Below, in pieces: positions 25,637 through 37,005 of a stretch of DNA of 64,000 bases. The stretch lies in contig CAVZRR010000015.1 in assembly GCA_963777725.1 (NCBI GenBank), positions 62,001 through 126,000 of the forward strand, in the 5' to 3' direction. The DNA comes from RPQJ01 sp963777725 (GTDB taxonomy: Bacteria > Pseudomonadota > Gammaproteobacteria > Steroidobacterales > Steroidobacteraceae). The notes beneath the pieces are model-generated. The model saw nothing but the letters and a program-made list of their open reading frames with translations. It was not told the origin of the DNA and searched no databases. The translations under genes were made by a program, and so were the position numbers. Position 1 is the first letter of the stretch, and each line of letters opens with the position of its first letter.

Positions 25637-26650
25637 CGCGACGCCAGCCGCACGATGCGCTCATCGAGCAGCATGCGCAGTTCCTCGGCGCCACCGCGCT
25701 CGAGCAGGTTCAGCGCCCGCACGCCCGTCAGTCTCTGCACGAGTTCGACGGCGGCCGTCGTGTTGGCCGCAGGTCCTGCAACGAGGTCCGGCGTCAGCCC
25801 GAACGCCTTCTGCACCCCGAGCACCGCATAGGGATCGGACGCGCAGAGGATCGAGACCTTCACCAGTGGCGCGAGGCGGCGATAGGCCTCGGTGCCGTTG
25901 TACGGCTCGAGCGGCGACGCGCCGGCCTCGGCGACGATGACGTCCGGTTCGAGTGCCGCCATCCGCGCCAGCAGGTGCTCGATGGCGGGAGACGTAGTCG
26001 GATTCCGGGCAGACGGTGGACGGCAGCCCGGCATCGACGAAATCCATGACGTATTCGGCGCCGACGTCGAGACACGAGAGGATGTCGCGGTAACGCGCCG
26101 CACCGGTGAGCTTGCAGGCCAGCACCCGCAGGCCACGCTCCGCGAGCATGCGCACGACGACGCGCGCCGTCGTGGTCTTGCCGGCAGACATCGAGGTGCC
26201 GACCAGCAGGATCACCGGCGCGAGCGGGATCGCCGACGGCAACGGCGTGACGAAATCACGCATGTTCAACTTGCGGCCATCGCGCGTCACGTGCCCGCGG
26301 TAGACGATCGGCGTCAGCGGCTTGAGCCAGGTGGAGAGCGACGTCGCGAGGCCGAACAAGCCGGCGCCGGTGAGCGCGTGCATCTTGCCGCTGACGCTCG
26401 TGTGCTCCCAGTCACCGACCACTTCGAGCGTCGCGGCACGCTTGCCGAGCGCGCCGATCACGAGGTCGCCCGCGACGGCGTCCACCAGCCGGCCATTGGC
26501 GATCTCGAACGGGTAGTGCGAGGGTCCGAGCACTTCGACCAGCACGTAGTCCGCCGTCTCCCAGCGGTCGCGCGGCAGTTCGTGGATCTCGAACGGCACC
26601 TGCTCGAGGTCGGTGATCCGCGTCACGGAGGCTTGCAGGTAACGGCGCAT
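25633..26650 (-). CDS. DUF1611-family P-loop protein (DgcN-like), frameshifted
   Basis: An N-terminal domain (RYLQASVTRITDLEQVPFEI, DWEHTSVSGKMHALTGAGLF) is followed by a P-loop domain with APVILLVGTSMSAGKTTTAR. After CPESDYVS the frame shifts at about 25984-25990. The second frame continues AIEHLLARMAALEPDVIVAE, AGASPLEPYNG and ILCASDPYAVLGVQKAFGLT. Corrected length is about 339 residues. The best characterised relatives, DgcN proteins, are N-acyltransferases in D-glutamate catabolism; whether this one acts on a D-amino acid is inference. It lies between an M20 hydrolase and an ATP-grasp ligase, all overlapping or adjacent. Confidence 0.82.
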
Positions 26651-26651
26651 G

Positions 26652-27836
26652 TCAGTGGCCCTGCGTCCGGCAGGCCGGTGCGACCAGCAGCAGCGCAAGC
26701 AGCGCGGCGCGATCGAGCGTCGGGCCGATCTCGATGTACTCGTGCGCCGCGTGCGCGCCATCGCCGACCGGGCCGAGCCCGTCGAGCGTTGCCGTGTGCA
26801 GGCTCGCGGTGCTGCCGTCGGAGCCACCGCCCGCGGTTCCGCCGTCGAGCGACATCCCGAGGTGCTGGCCGAGCACCCGTGCCGTCTCGAACAACGCCTG
26901 GTTACGCGGCGTCGGTTCGAGCGGCGGCCGTCCGGGGCCGCCCTCGATCGACAGCGACGTGCCAGGGGTCACCGGCTGCAGCTGGCGAATCGACGCGTCC
27001 ACTTGCTCTGCATCGGCCGCCGAGCGAGTGCGTACGTCGACGACGGCGCGGCTCTCCGCAGCCACGACGTTCGGGCGCAGGCCGCCGTCGATCGTGCCGA
27101 CGTTGACGGTGATGCCGCGCGCTGGATCATTGAGCGCGAACAGCGCCTGGATCACGTGCGACAACTCGAGGATCGCGCTCGCACCGGCACCGGGATCGAG
27201 CCCGGCGTGCGCCGCGCGACCGTGGACGACGACCGTGTAGCGCGCCACGCCCTTGCGCTCGGTCTTCAGCCGGCCTTCGATGCCGAGCGACGGCTCGAGG
27301 ACGAGCGCCCGGTCGGCGATGCGCGCCAGTCGCCGCACGTGGCGACCGGACTCGCGGCTGCCGACTTCCTCATCGGCGTTCACCAGCACGACGGGCGTCA
27401 ACTCCGGCTCGATCGCGAGCCCGCGCAGGCTCGCCAGCGCCACGACGATCTGCGCAAGCCCGCCCTTCATGTCGTAGACGCCCGGTCCGCGCGCGCGATC
27501 GCCGTCGATGCCGAACGGCATCGTCGCGAGCGTTCCCGCGGGCCACACGGTGTCGTAGTGGCCCAGCAGCAGCTGCACGCCCGCACCACGGCTGCGGCGT
27601 CGGGGACGCGCGTAGAGATGTCCGCCACTGCGGGCGCCGGGCAGCTCGCGCACCTCGTAGCCGAGCGCATCGAGGTTCGCCGCGAGCACCGCGTGCACGG
27701 CCTGCTGGCGGTGCGCGTCGAGCGAGGGCGATTCTGCGCGACACAACGACTCGAGGACCGACAGGAACTGGTCACGGCGCCAGCGCACTTCGTGCAGCAG
27801 CCGTTGCGGCTCCACGGCTGGCGGCAGGCCGGTCAC
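26652..27836 (-). CDS. M20-family metallohydrolase (carboxypeptidase/deacylase)
   Basis: A 394-residue zinc peptidase of the M20 (glutamate carboxypeptidase/ArgE/DapE) family. Metal ligands are visible in LLLGHYDTVWPAGT (His, Asp), VYDMKGGLAQIV, VNADEEVGSRESGR (general base Glu) and ALVLEPS. The dimerisation part includes GRAAHAGLDPGAGASAI and the final ligand region HAAHEYIEIG. A GTG start at 27836 overlaps the flavin reductase stop (GTGA). The gene is intact. It would remove an acyl group or a terminal amino acid from the product of the cluster. Confidence 0.9.
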   Translation of the reverse strand: MTGLPPAVEPQRLLHEVRWRRDQFLSVLESLCRAESPSLDAHRQQAVHAVLAANLDALGYEVRELPGARSGGHLYARPRRRSRGAGVQLLLGHYDTVWPAGTLATMPFGIDGDRARGPGVYDMKGGLAQIVVALASLRGLAIEPELTPVVLVNADEEVGSRESGRHVRRLARIADRALVLEPSLGIEGRLKTERKGVARYTVVVHGRAAHAGLDPGAGASAILELSHVIQALFALNDPARGITVNVGTIDGGLRPNVVAAESRAVVDVRTRSAADAEQVDASIRQLQPVTPGTSLSIEGGPGRPPLEPTPRNQALFETARVLGQHLGMSLDGGTAGGGSDGSTASLHTATLDGLGPVGDGAHAAHEYIEIGPTLDRAALLALLLVAPACRTQGH

Positions 27837-28438
27837 CGGTGCATGTCCTGCGGAAACGGGAACGAGAAGGCCTGGTCGATCGACGCAAATCGCCCCGGGT
27901 GGACGTACGCCAGCAACGGCGACTCGGCCAGCACGGTCTCGGGCTCGCGATCCGCCTCGATCAGCGCGGCCGGGGATGCATACGCGGCCACGATGCGGCC
28001 GACCACCAGGCCGTACTCGCCGAAGCCTTCGACCACGCGTTCGAATGCGCACTCGAGCGCGAGCGACGCCCCCTCGACCAGCACGCCGGCGATCCGGCGC
28101 GCCGGCACCGTGGGCAGCGCGTGCACGACGGGCTTGGAGCCGTCTTCGCAGCGCGGCGAGGCGGCGAGGCTCGTCAGCACCAGCTGCGATGGCTGCGGAT
28201 AGCTCACCGTGAACGCGCGTTCGCGCTGCGCATTCGTGTAGGTCGAGTGCCGCGGCGTGCAGACGAAGCCGAACCAGTCCTGCAGGCCGAGCGGCAGCGC
28301 CAGGTGCTTCGGGGCGAGATCGAACGAGCCGTCCGGTTCGCGCGTGCCGACCAGCACGAGGGGTGCCACCGTGTGGACGCGACCCCAGACCGGGGCGCGA
28401 ATGTCGAGTTCGACCGGCGGAGATGACTGGACGGTCAT
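27833..28438 (-). CDS. Flavin reductase-like (FMN-binding split barrel) protein
   Basis: A 201-residue protein of the flavin reductase-like domain family. It shows RVHTVAPLVLVGTREPDGSF, the FGFVCTPRHSTYTNAQRERAF segment (the typical SxxxTxxNIxxxxxF FMN region) and YGLVVGRIVAAY. GGAGG lies five bases before the ATG at 28438. First gene of the operon that continues with M20, DUF1611 and ATP-grasp. It may supply reduced flavin or act directly on the cluster product. It is divergent from the acyl-CoA synthetase with a 132-bp intergenic region. Confidence 0.85.
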   Translation of the reverse strand: MTVQSSPPVELDIRAPVWGRVHTVAPLVLVGTREPDGSFDLAPKHLALPLGLQDWFGFVCTPRHSTYTNAQRERAFTVSYPQPSQLVLTSLAASPRCEDGSKPVVHALPTVPARRIAGVLVEGASLALECAFERVVEGFGEYGLVVGRIVAAYASPAALIEADREPETVLAESPLLAYVHPGRFASIDQAFSFPFPQDMHR

Positions 28439-28570
28439 GACGGCCTCCGTCCGCTGCGGCAGCGCTGGTCCGATTATCAGAGCGAGGCGGGGTCCGGCCA
28501 TCGGGGGAACTACTTGTTCGCGGTAATTGCGCATTCCCTGCCTGCCACGGGCGCCTAGAGTGGGAATGCC

Positions 28571-30330
<1,760 letters not shown>

Positions 30331-30334
<4 letters not shown>

Positions 30335-31317
30335 ACGACTTGCCAGCGGACCTGACCCGCGAGCGCGGCTTGCACCTGCTGCACGAGATGCTGCGCATCC
30401 GCCAGTTCGAGGATCGCTGTGCCGAACTCTATGGTGCCGGTCACATCCGCGGCTTCCTGCACTTGTACGACGGCGAGGAAGCCATCGCGGTCGGCGTGAT
30501 GCAGGTGCTCGGTGCCGGTGATTCGGTTGTCTCCACGTATCGCGAGCACGGCCACGCGATCGCGCGCGGCATCGCGATGGGCCCGTTGATGGCCGAACTG
30601 TTCGGCAAGCGCACCGGGTGCAGCGGCGGCCGCGGTGGCTCGATGCACATCTTCGACGCGGCCACGCGCTTCTTCGGTGGCAATGCGATCGTGGGCGGTG
30701 GCCTGCCGGTCGCCGTCGGCCTGGGTCTGGCCGAGAAGCTACAGGGCACCCGCGACCTGGCCGCCTGCTTCTTCGGCGAAGGGGCCGCGGCCGAGGGCGA
30801 GTTCCACGAGTCGATGAACCTCGCGGCGCTGTGGAAGGTGCCGGTGCTGTTCCTTTGCGAGAACAACCTCTACGCAATGGGCACCGCGCTGGCGCGCTCG
30901 GAGTCGCAGACCGACATCCAGGCCAAGGCGGCCGCCTATGGCGTGCGGTCCGCCGCGGTGGACGGCATGGACGTGTTCGCAGTCGAAGCTGCGATGCGCA
31001 AGGCTGCTGAACACGCGCGCGCCGGTCGCGGGCCGGTGCTGCTCGAGTTCCGCACCTACCGATTCCGTGCGCACTCGATGTTCGATTCGCAGCTCTATCG
31101 CGACAAGGCCGAGATCGCGGAATGGCAGCAGCGCGGACCGATCATCACGCTGACGACGCGGCTCAAGGCGGCCAGCCTGATGACGGAAGACGACTTCCAG
31201 CGCCTGCAGAGTGAAGCGAACGACGAGGTGACGGCGGCGGTCGCGTTCGCCGAGTCGTCGGACTGGGAGCCGGTCGCCGACCTGGGACGCCACGTCTATG
31301 CGGAGGTGTCGCCATGA
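30331..31317 (+). CDS. pdhA: Pyruvate/acetoin dehydrogenase-type E1 alpha subunit
   Basis: A 328-residue thiamine-diphosphate subunit. It opens LLHEMLRIRQFEDRCAELYG, has RGFLHLYDGEEAIAVGVM, SGGRGGSMHIFDAATRFFGG and the ThDP/Mg motif FFGEGAAAEGEFHESMNLAA ending in CENN. The usual GDG is GEG here, a mild oddity. The substrate-binding helix suggests a pyruvate or acetoin oxidoreductase and not a branched-chain enzyme, but this is not certain. Starts overlap on both sides, so it is part of a tightly coupled operon with E1 beta and E2. Confidence 0.9.
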
Positions 31318-32312
31318 CCGCGCCAGCCGGGACGCGCATCACGTATCGCGAGGCCGTGAAGCAATCGATCCGCGAGGCCCTGGCGGCGGATCCCCGCGTG
31401 TTCCTGATGGGCGAGGACGTGGGCAAGTACGGCGGCTGCTTTGCCGTCAGCAAGGGCCTGCTCGACGAGTTCGGTGAAGAGCGCATCCGCGACACACCGC
31501 TGTCGGAGTCCGCGTTCGTCGGAGCCGGGATCGGTGCCGCGATGGGCGGCATGCGGCCGATCGTCGAGGTCATGACGGTCAACTTCAGCCTGCTGGCGCT
31601 CGACCAGATCGTCAACAACGCCGCGACGCTCTGCCACATGTCGGGCGGCCAGCTGCACGTGCCGGTCGTGATCCGGATGGCGACGGGCGCGGGCCGGCAG
31701 CTCGCCGCGCAGCACTCGCACAGTCTCGAGGTCTGGTATGCGCACGTGCCCGGGCTGCGCGTCGTGGCGCCGGCCACGATCGACGATGCGCGAGGCCTGC
31801 TGCGCGCCGCGCTCGCGAGCCCCGATCCGGTGATCATCTTCGAGCCGATCTCGCTCTACAACATGGAGGGGGAATTGACCGCCGCCGCGTCGTCGGTTCA
31901 GCTCGAGGGTGCGCGGGTGCACCGGTCCGGCAGCGACGTGACGCTGGTGACCTACGGCGCGAGTCTCTGGCGCTGCGTCGCGGCTGCGGAGGCACTTGCG
32001 ACGGGTGGCATCGAAGCGGAAATCATCGACCTGCGCAGCCTGCGGCCACTCGATGACACGACGATCCTGGCGTCGGTGCGCAGGACACGCCGTGTCGTGA
32101 TCGTCGACGAAGGCTGGCGCACGTGCAGCCTCTCTGCAGAGATCGCGATGCGCATCATGGAGCAGGGCTTCTACGATCTCGACGCGCCGATCGCGCGCGT
32201 CTGCACCGAGGAGGTGCCGATCCCGTATCCGAAGCACCTCGAGGAGGCTGCGTTGCCGAATCCGGAGCGGATCGTCGCGGCCGTGAAGAGGATGTTCAGC
32301 GATGCCCAGTGA
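31314..32312 (+). CDS. pdhB: Pyruvate dehydrogenase-type E1 beta subunit
   Basis: A 332-residue partner of E1 alpha. It shows ITYREAVKQSIREALAADPR, FLMGEDVGKYGGCFAVSKGL, RIRDTPLSESAFVGAGIGAA and MRPIVEVMTVNFSLLALDQI, all standard for transketolase-like E1 beta chains. The C-terminal half has VVIVDEGWRTCSLSAEIAMR and EEVPIPYPKHLEEAALP. ATG overlaps the E1 alpha stop and its own stop overlaps the E2 start. The gene is intact. Confidence 0.94.
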   Translation: MTAPAGTRITYREAVKQSIREALAADPRVFLMGEDVGKYGGCFAVSKGLLDEFGEERIRDTPLSESAFVGAGIGAAMGGMRPIVEVMTVNFSLLALDQIVNNAATLCHMSGGQLHVPVVIRMATGAGRQLAAQHSHSLEVWYAHVPGLRVVAPATIDDARGLLRAALASPDPVIIFEPISLYNMEGELTAAASSVQLEGARVHRSGSDVTLVTYGASLWRCVAAAEALATGGIEAEIIDLRSLRPLDDTTILASVRRTRRVVIVDEGWRTCSLSAEIAMRIMEQGFYDLDAPIARVCTEEVPIPYPKHLEEAALPNPERIVAAVKRMFSDAQ

Positions 32313-33462
32313 ATTTCGCCTGCCCGCGCTCGGCGCCGACATGGACGAGGGCACGATCGTGCAGTGGAACGTGGCCCCGGGTAGCGTCGTCAAGCGCGGT
32401 GACGTGGTCGCGGTGGTCGAGACCGACAAGGGCGCGATCGACGTCGAGATCTTCCAGGACGGTGTCGTCCGCGAGATCGTCGTGCAGCCCGGGACGAAGG
32501 TGCCGGTGGGTACCGTGCTCGCGTTGCTGGAGGGTACGGAGGCACCGTCCGCTGCGGAGGCTTCGCCGCCGCCCGTCATCGAGCCCACTGTCGACGTGCC
32601 GAGCCCGGTCAAGCCCGCTGCACCTGCAGCGCGGCTCAAGATCTCCCCAGCCGCCCGCAAGCGCGCCGGGGAACTCGGCATCGACGTGGCGACGCTGCAG
32701 GGCAGCGGACCGGGCGGCGTGATCACGCTCGAGGACGTGGAGCAGGCCCGCTCCGCCCCACAGCCCACCGCCCACGCGCCCGCCGCCGGCTCGAGCTCCA
32801 CCGCCGGCATGCGCGAAGCGATCGCGGCAGCGATGTCGCGCTCGAAGCGCGAGATCCCGCACTACTATCTCGCGACGACGGTCGACGTCACGCCGGCGAC
32901 GCAGTGGCTCGCGGCTCACAATGCGTCGGCACCGGTCGCCGAGCGGCTGCTGTTCGCGGCCTTGCTGGTCAAGGCGATCGCGCTCACCTGCGTCGAAATG
33001 CCGGGCTTCAGCGGCTTCCATCGCGAAGGACGCTTCGAAGCCTCGCCTGCAGTGCACGTCGGCGTCGCGGTGGCGCTGCGCGGCGGGGGCCTGGTGGCGC
33101 CGGCGATCATGGAGACCGCCGGGAAATCGCTGACGGCGTTGATGGACGATTTCCGCGCACTCGTGATGCGGGCTCGTGCGGGACGGTTGCGTGCCAGCGA
33201 ACTCGCTGCACCTACCATCATCCTGACCAGTCTCGGCGAGTCCTCGGTCGATGCCGTGTTCCCGATCATCCAGCCGCCACAGGTGGCGATCGTGGGTGCC
33301 GGCGAGGTCGTGACGCGGCCTTGGGTCGTCGATGGCGTGGTCCAGCCGCGGCAGGTGGTGACGCTGTCGCTGGGCGCGGATCACCGGGTGACCGACGGGC
33401 GACTGGGTGCGCAGTTCCTGGCGCGCGTTGCACAGCGCCTCGCGGATCCTGGGTCACTGTGA
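32302..33462 (+). CDS. Dihydrolipoamide acyltransferase (E2)
   Basis: A 386-residue E2. The single lipoyl domain (residues 1-75) carries the lipoylated lysine K43 in VETDKGAIDVE. A Pro/Ala-rich linker leads to the peripheral-subunit-binding domain (SPAARKRAGELGIDVATLQG, GPGGVITLEDV). The catalytic domain ends with GADHRVTDGRLGAQFLARVA, containing the active-site histidine. It transfers the acyl group from E1 to CoA. No dihydrolipoamide dehydrogenase (E3) follows, so the complex must borrow one encoded elsewhere. Confidence 0.93.
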   Translation: MPSEFRLPALGADMDEGTIVQWNVAPGSVVKRGDVVAVVETDKGAIDVEIFQDGVVREIVVQPGTKVPVGTVLALLEGTEAPSAAEASPPPVIEPTVDVPSPVKPAAPAARLKISPAARKRAGELGIDVATLQGSGPGGVITLEDVEQARSAPQPTAHAPAAGSSSTAGMREAIAAAMSRSKREIPHYYLATTVDVTPATQWLAAHNASAPVAERLLFAALLVKAIALTCVEMPGFSGFHREGRFEASPAVHVGVAVALRGGGLVAPAIMETAGKSLTALMDDFRALVMRARAGRLRASELAAPTIILTSLGESSVDAVFPIIQPPQVAIVGAGEVVTRPWVVDGVVQPRQVVTLSLGADHRVTDGRLGAQFLARVAQRLADPGSL

Positions 33463-33471
33463 GGGCAGGGC

Positions 33472-33717
33472 ATGAATCGAGAGCAATTGGCAGCGCGCGT
33501 GCTGGAACTCGTCACCGAGATCGCGCCGGATGTCGATCCGGCCAGCGTGATCCCGGGCATCGATTTTCGCGACCAGTTCGACTTCGACTCGATGGATACG
33601 CTGAATTTCGCGATCGCGCTGCATCGCGAACTCGGGGTCGAGGTTCCCGAGACGGAGTACTCTCGGCTCGCGAGCCTGGAGAAGTGCCTCGCGTACCTTG
33701 CGGAGCGGGTCAGCTGA
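33472..33717 (+). CDS. Acyl carrier protein
   Basis: An 81-residue acidic four-helix carrier. The phosphopantetheine serine is S40 in FDFDSMDTLNF, followed by LGVEVPETEYSRLASLEKC. It starts nine bases after the E2 gene, so it belongs to the same operon. A carrier protein beside a dehydrogenase complex and an acyl-CoA synthetase suggests that an acyl unit is passed on for synthesis; the acceptor is not encoded nearby. It is not the fatty-acid ACP by context. Confidence 0.9.
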   Translation: MNREQLAARVLELVTEIAPDVDPASVIPGIDFRDQFDFDSMDTLNFAIALHRELGVEVPETEYSRLASLEKCLAYLAERVS

Positions 33718-33775
33718 CGGAAAATGAGGCCCATAGGCCGAATCCAGCGGCCCGCTTCACCTCGATTAGGATCGC

Positions 33776-34462
33776 ATGCTCGACGTCCGTAACCTGACCA
33801 AGTCGTATGGCGGCCCGAGCGGCCGTCGCGTGCTCGACGGCATCGACCTGCGGGTCCAGCCCGGCGAGTACGTTTCGATCGTGGGCGAGTCGGGCGTCGG
33901 CAAGTCCACGCTGCTCAACCTCGTCGCCGGCCTCGACGTGCCCGATTCCGGCGAGGTGCGACTCGAGGAGCACGACCTCGCGCAAATGGACGAGAACGCC
34001 CGGACGCTGGTCCGCCGCTCGCGGATGGGCTTCGTGTTCCAGGCCTTCCACCTGCTGCCGCACCTGAGCGTCGCGCGCAACGTGGGGCTGCCGCTCGCGC
34101 TCAACGGACAGTCCGGTGCGACGGCGACCGAGCGGGTGCGCGAACTGCTGCAGGCGGTCGGTCTCGAGAACCGCGCCGAGAGCCTGCCGCGCGAACTCTC
34201 CGGCGGCGAGATGCAGCGCGTGGCCGTGGCACGCGCGCTGGTGCATCGTCCCGCGCTGGTGCTGGCGGACGAGCCCACGGGCAACCTCGATCCGGACAAC
34301 GCCGCGATGATCCTCGAGATCCTGCGCGCCCAGATCAAGCGCGACAACGCGGCCGGCGTGCTCGTCACGCATTCGATGAACGCGGCGGCCACGACCGACC
34401 TGACCTACGAGCTCACGCGATCCGGGCTGCAGGCGCGCGCGCCGCGGACGCCTGGATCGTGA
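33776..34462 (+). CDS. ABC transporter ATP-binding protein, LolD/MacB type
   Basis: A 228-residue ATPase of the LolD/MacB family. It has Walker A GESGVGKST at 37-45, FVFQAFHLLPHLSVARNVGL (Q loop), the signature LSGGEMQRVAVARALVH and Walker B LVLADEPTGNLDPDNA. Such ATPases drive mechanotransmission ABC systems that move lipoproteins or large molecules, not substrate import. Its stop overlaps the GTG of the permease gene. Confidence 0.95.
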   Translation: MLDVRNLTKSYGGPSGRRVLDGIDLRVQPGEYVSIVGESGVGKSTLLNLVAGLDVPDSGEVRLEEHDLAQMDENARTLVRRSRMGFVFQAFHLLPHLSVARNVGLPLALNGQSGATATERVRELLQAVGLENRAESLPRELSGGEMQRVAVARALVHRPALVLADEPTGNLDPDNAAMILEILRAQIKRDNAAGVLVTHSMNAAATTDLTYELTRSGLQARAPRTPGS

Positions 34463-37005
34463 CGACTGCTCCGACGGCACCCAGCTTCGGCGCGCGGCTC
34501 GCGCTGCTCGATGCCGCGGCAATCGGGCCGCTGCGCCAGGCCGTGGGCCGCACGCTGCTCGCCGTCGTCGCGATCGCGCTCGGTGTCGCGCTCGGGTTCT
34601 CGGTCTACCTGATCAATCGCGTCGCGGCGGACGAGGTGCAGCTCGCCTCGCGCAGCCTGTTCGGCATGGCGGACCTGTCCGTGCAGGCGCCCGGGCTCGG
34701 CTTCGACGAGAACCTGTTCCCCCGGCTGGCCGCAATCCCGGGCATCGCCGTGGCGAGTCCGGTGATCGAGGCGCAGGCGCGACTGCCGGGTCGGGACCGC
34801 ACCTTGAAGCTGGTCGGCATCGACCCGTTCCGTGCGGCGAAACTGCAGCCGGCGCTGGCCACCGCCGGCGCCGCCGCCTCGCAGCGCGGCGGGCTGCTGG
34901 CCGAGGATGCCGTCTGGCTGAGCCCGGCGGCGGCCCAAGCGTTCGAACTCGAGGTCGGCGACACGTTCGACGTGCAGGTCGCGCTCGATGCGGTGCAGCT
35001 GCGAGTCGCCGGATTGCTGCCGGCCGGCGAATACCGCCAGCCGCTCGGCATGCTCGACATCGGCACCGCGCAGTGGCGGCTCGATCGATTGGGTCAGCTC
35101 GATCGGGTCGACCTGCGACTGGCGCCGGGCGCGGACCCACTCGCAGTCCAGGATGCGGTGCGAGCGCTGCTGCCGCCCGGCGTGCGACTCACGACGCCGG
35201 GCGAGGCGAGTGACGATGCGGTGCGGCTGTCGCGCGCGTATCGATCCAACCTGACGGCCCTCGCGCTCGTGGCGCTCTTCACGGGCGCCTTCCTCGTCTA
35301 CGCGACGCAATCGCTGGCGGTCGCGCGACGGCGGCGCGAGATCGCGCTGCTGCACGCGATGGGCATGACCGTTCGCGAACAGCTGGGTGCGTCGCTGCTG
35401 TCGGGCGCGCTGGTCGGCACGCTCGGCGCCGCGCTCGGCATCGTGCTCGGCATCGCCGTTGCCCGTGCTGGGCTGGCGGCGTTCGGTGCGGATCTTGGTG
35501 CCGGCTATTTCCGCGGCGTCGCGCCGCAGCTGGCCGTGCATCCGGTCGAGACCATCGTGTTCTTCCTGCTCGGCGTGGCCGCGGCCGTCGCAGCAACCCT
35601 GGGGCCCGCTCGCGAGGCGGCGTCGGTGCCGGCCGCGGCTGCGCTGAAGGCTGGTGACGAAGCGCCGCTCGAGGCGCGACGGCACGGCCTGATCGCCTTG
35701 CTGCTGGTGATCGCCGGCGCCGGCGCGTTGTTGTTGCCGCCAATGGAGGGCATCGCGCTGCCGGGTTACACGGCGATCGCGTGCCTGCTGCTCGGTGCCG
35801 TGTTCTTTGCGCCGACGCTGTCGAAACTCGCCTTCGCTCGATTGCCGGCTGCCGGACCCGCGTGGCAACAGATCGCGACCGCCCAGCTGCGCGGCACGGC
35901 CCGACGCTCGACGGTCAGCATCGCGGCGGTGCTGGTGAGTTTCAGCCTGATGGTCGCGATGGCCATCATGGTGTACTCGTTCCGCAACTCGCTCGATGCG
36001 TGGATGCAGCGCATCCTGCCGGCCGACCTCTACGTGCGCGCGGGATCGTCGGGCCTCACGAGCTACCTCGATGAGGACGCGCAGGCCGTGATCCGCGACG
36101 TCGACGGCATCGCCCGGGTCGATTTCGTGCGCTTCCAGGACATCGCGATGCCGGATGGCGGCCTGCCGCTCACGGTCATCGCACGTCCGATCACCGAGGA
36201 CGAGGCGGGCTCGGTGCTGCCGATCCGCCGCAGCGATCCGCAGCCGGCGCCGCCCGGCACGGTGCCGGTCTGGGCGTCGGAGGCCGCGCTCGACCTGCGC
36301 GGGCTCGATCTCGGCACGGTGTTCGACTTGCCGCTCGGCGGCCAGGTCGTGCAGGCCAGCGTGCGGGGCCTGTGGCGCGATTACGAGCGTCCCGGCGGAT
36401 CGGTCGTGATGCCGCGCGACGTCTTCGTCCGCTACACCGGCGACACGCGCGCGACCACGTCCGCGCTGTGGTTGGAGCGCGGCGCGGATCCGGACGAAGT
36501 CTCGGCGCGGATCCGTGCGGCCCTGCAGCGCGGCGGTGATTACGAGATCGCGGTGCCGCGCGAGATACGTCGGCTGTCGCTGCGCGTCTTCGATCGAACG
36601 TTTGCGGTGACCTACCTGCTCGAAGCAGTCGCGGTGCTGATCGGCCTGTTCGGGATCAGCGCGAGCACGAGTTCGCAGGTGCTGGCGCGGCGCGGCGAGT
36701 TCGGGATGCTGCGCCACCTCGGCGTGACGCGTCGCGAGATCGGCCGGATGCTCGCGTTCGAGGGCGCGGCGCTCGGTGCCGTCGGCGTCGTGACGGGACT
36801 CATCGTGGGCGGCGTCGTCAGCCTGATCCTGATCTACGTCGTGAACCGGCAGTCGTTCCACTGGACGATGGATGTGCACGTGCCGTGGACGCTGCTCGGT
36901 GTACTGAGCTTCGTGCTGGTCGCAGCGGCGGCGCTGACGTCGATGGTGAGCGGGCGGCAGGCGATGGGTGACGACGTCGTGCGCGCGGTCAAGGAGGACT
37001 GGTGA
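34459..37005 (+). CDS. FtsX-family ABC transporter permease
   Basis: An 848-residue permease with an N-terminal helix followed by a periplasmic domain (MacB-like, VQAPGLGFDENLFPRLAAIP), then two FtsX helix bundles. The segments RREIALLHAMGMTVREQLGA and RRGEFGMLRHLGVTRREIGR are the paired coupling motifs of this family. Around ten membrane helices are visible. The long double FtsX form resembles YbbP/LolE-like exporters of unknown substrate. It is translationally coupled to the ATPase upstream and to the AttH-like gene downstream. Confidence 0.93.
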   Translation: MTTAPTAPSFGARLALLDAAAIGPLRQAVGRTLLAVVAIALGVALGFSVYLINRVAADEVQLASRSLFGMADLSVQAPGLGFDENLFPRLAAIPGIAVASPVIEAQARLPGRDRTLKLVGIDPFRAAKLQPALATAGAAASQRGGLLAEDAVWLSPAAAQAFELEVGDTFDVQVALDAVQLRVAGLLPAGEYRQPLGMLDIGTAQWRLDRLGQLDRVDLRLAPGADPLAVQDAVRALLPPGVRLTTPGEASDDAVRLSRAYRSNLTALALVALFTGAFLVYATQSLAVARRRREIALLHAMGMTVREQLGASLLSGALVGTLGAALGIVLGIAVARAGLAAFGADLGAGYFRGVAPQLAVHPVETIVFFLLGVAAAVAATLGPAREAASVPAAAALKAGDEAPLEARRHGLIALLLVIAGAGALLLPPMEGIALPGYTAIACLLLGAVFFAPTLSKLAFARLPAAGPAWQQIATAQLRGTARRSTVSIAAVLVSFSLMVAMAIMVYSFRNSLDAWMQRILPADLYVRAGSSGLTSYLDEDAQAVIRDVDGIARVDFVRFQDIAMPDGGLPLTVIARPITEDEAGSVLPIRRSDPQPAPPGTVPVWASEAALDLRGLDLGTVFDLPLGGQVVQASVRGLWRDYERPGGSVVMPRDVFVRYTGDTRATTSALWLERGADPDEVSARIRAALQRGGDYEIAVPREIRRLSLRVFDRTFAVTYLLEAVAVLIGLFGISASTSSQVLARRGEFGMLRHLGVTRREIGRMLAFEGAALGAVGVVTGLIVGGVVSLILIYVVNRQSFHWTMDVHVPWTLLGVLSFVLVAAAALTSMVSGRQAMGDDVVRAVKEDW

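Noticed and set aside
24683..25831. A 382-residue plus-strand frame opposite the ATP-grasp ligase
   Set aside because: The minus-strand protein has coherent ATP-grasp motifs; the plus-strand product does not.
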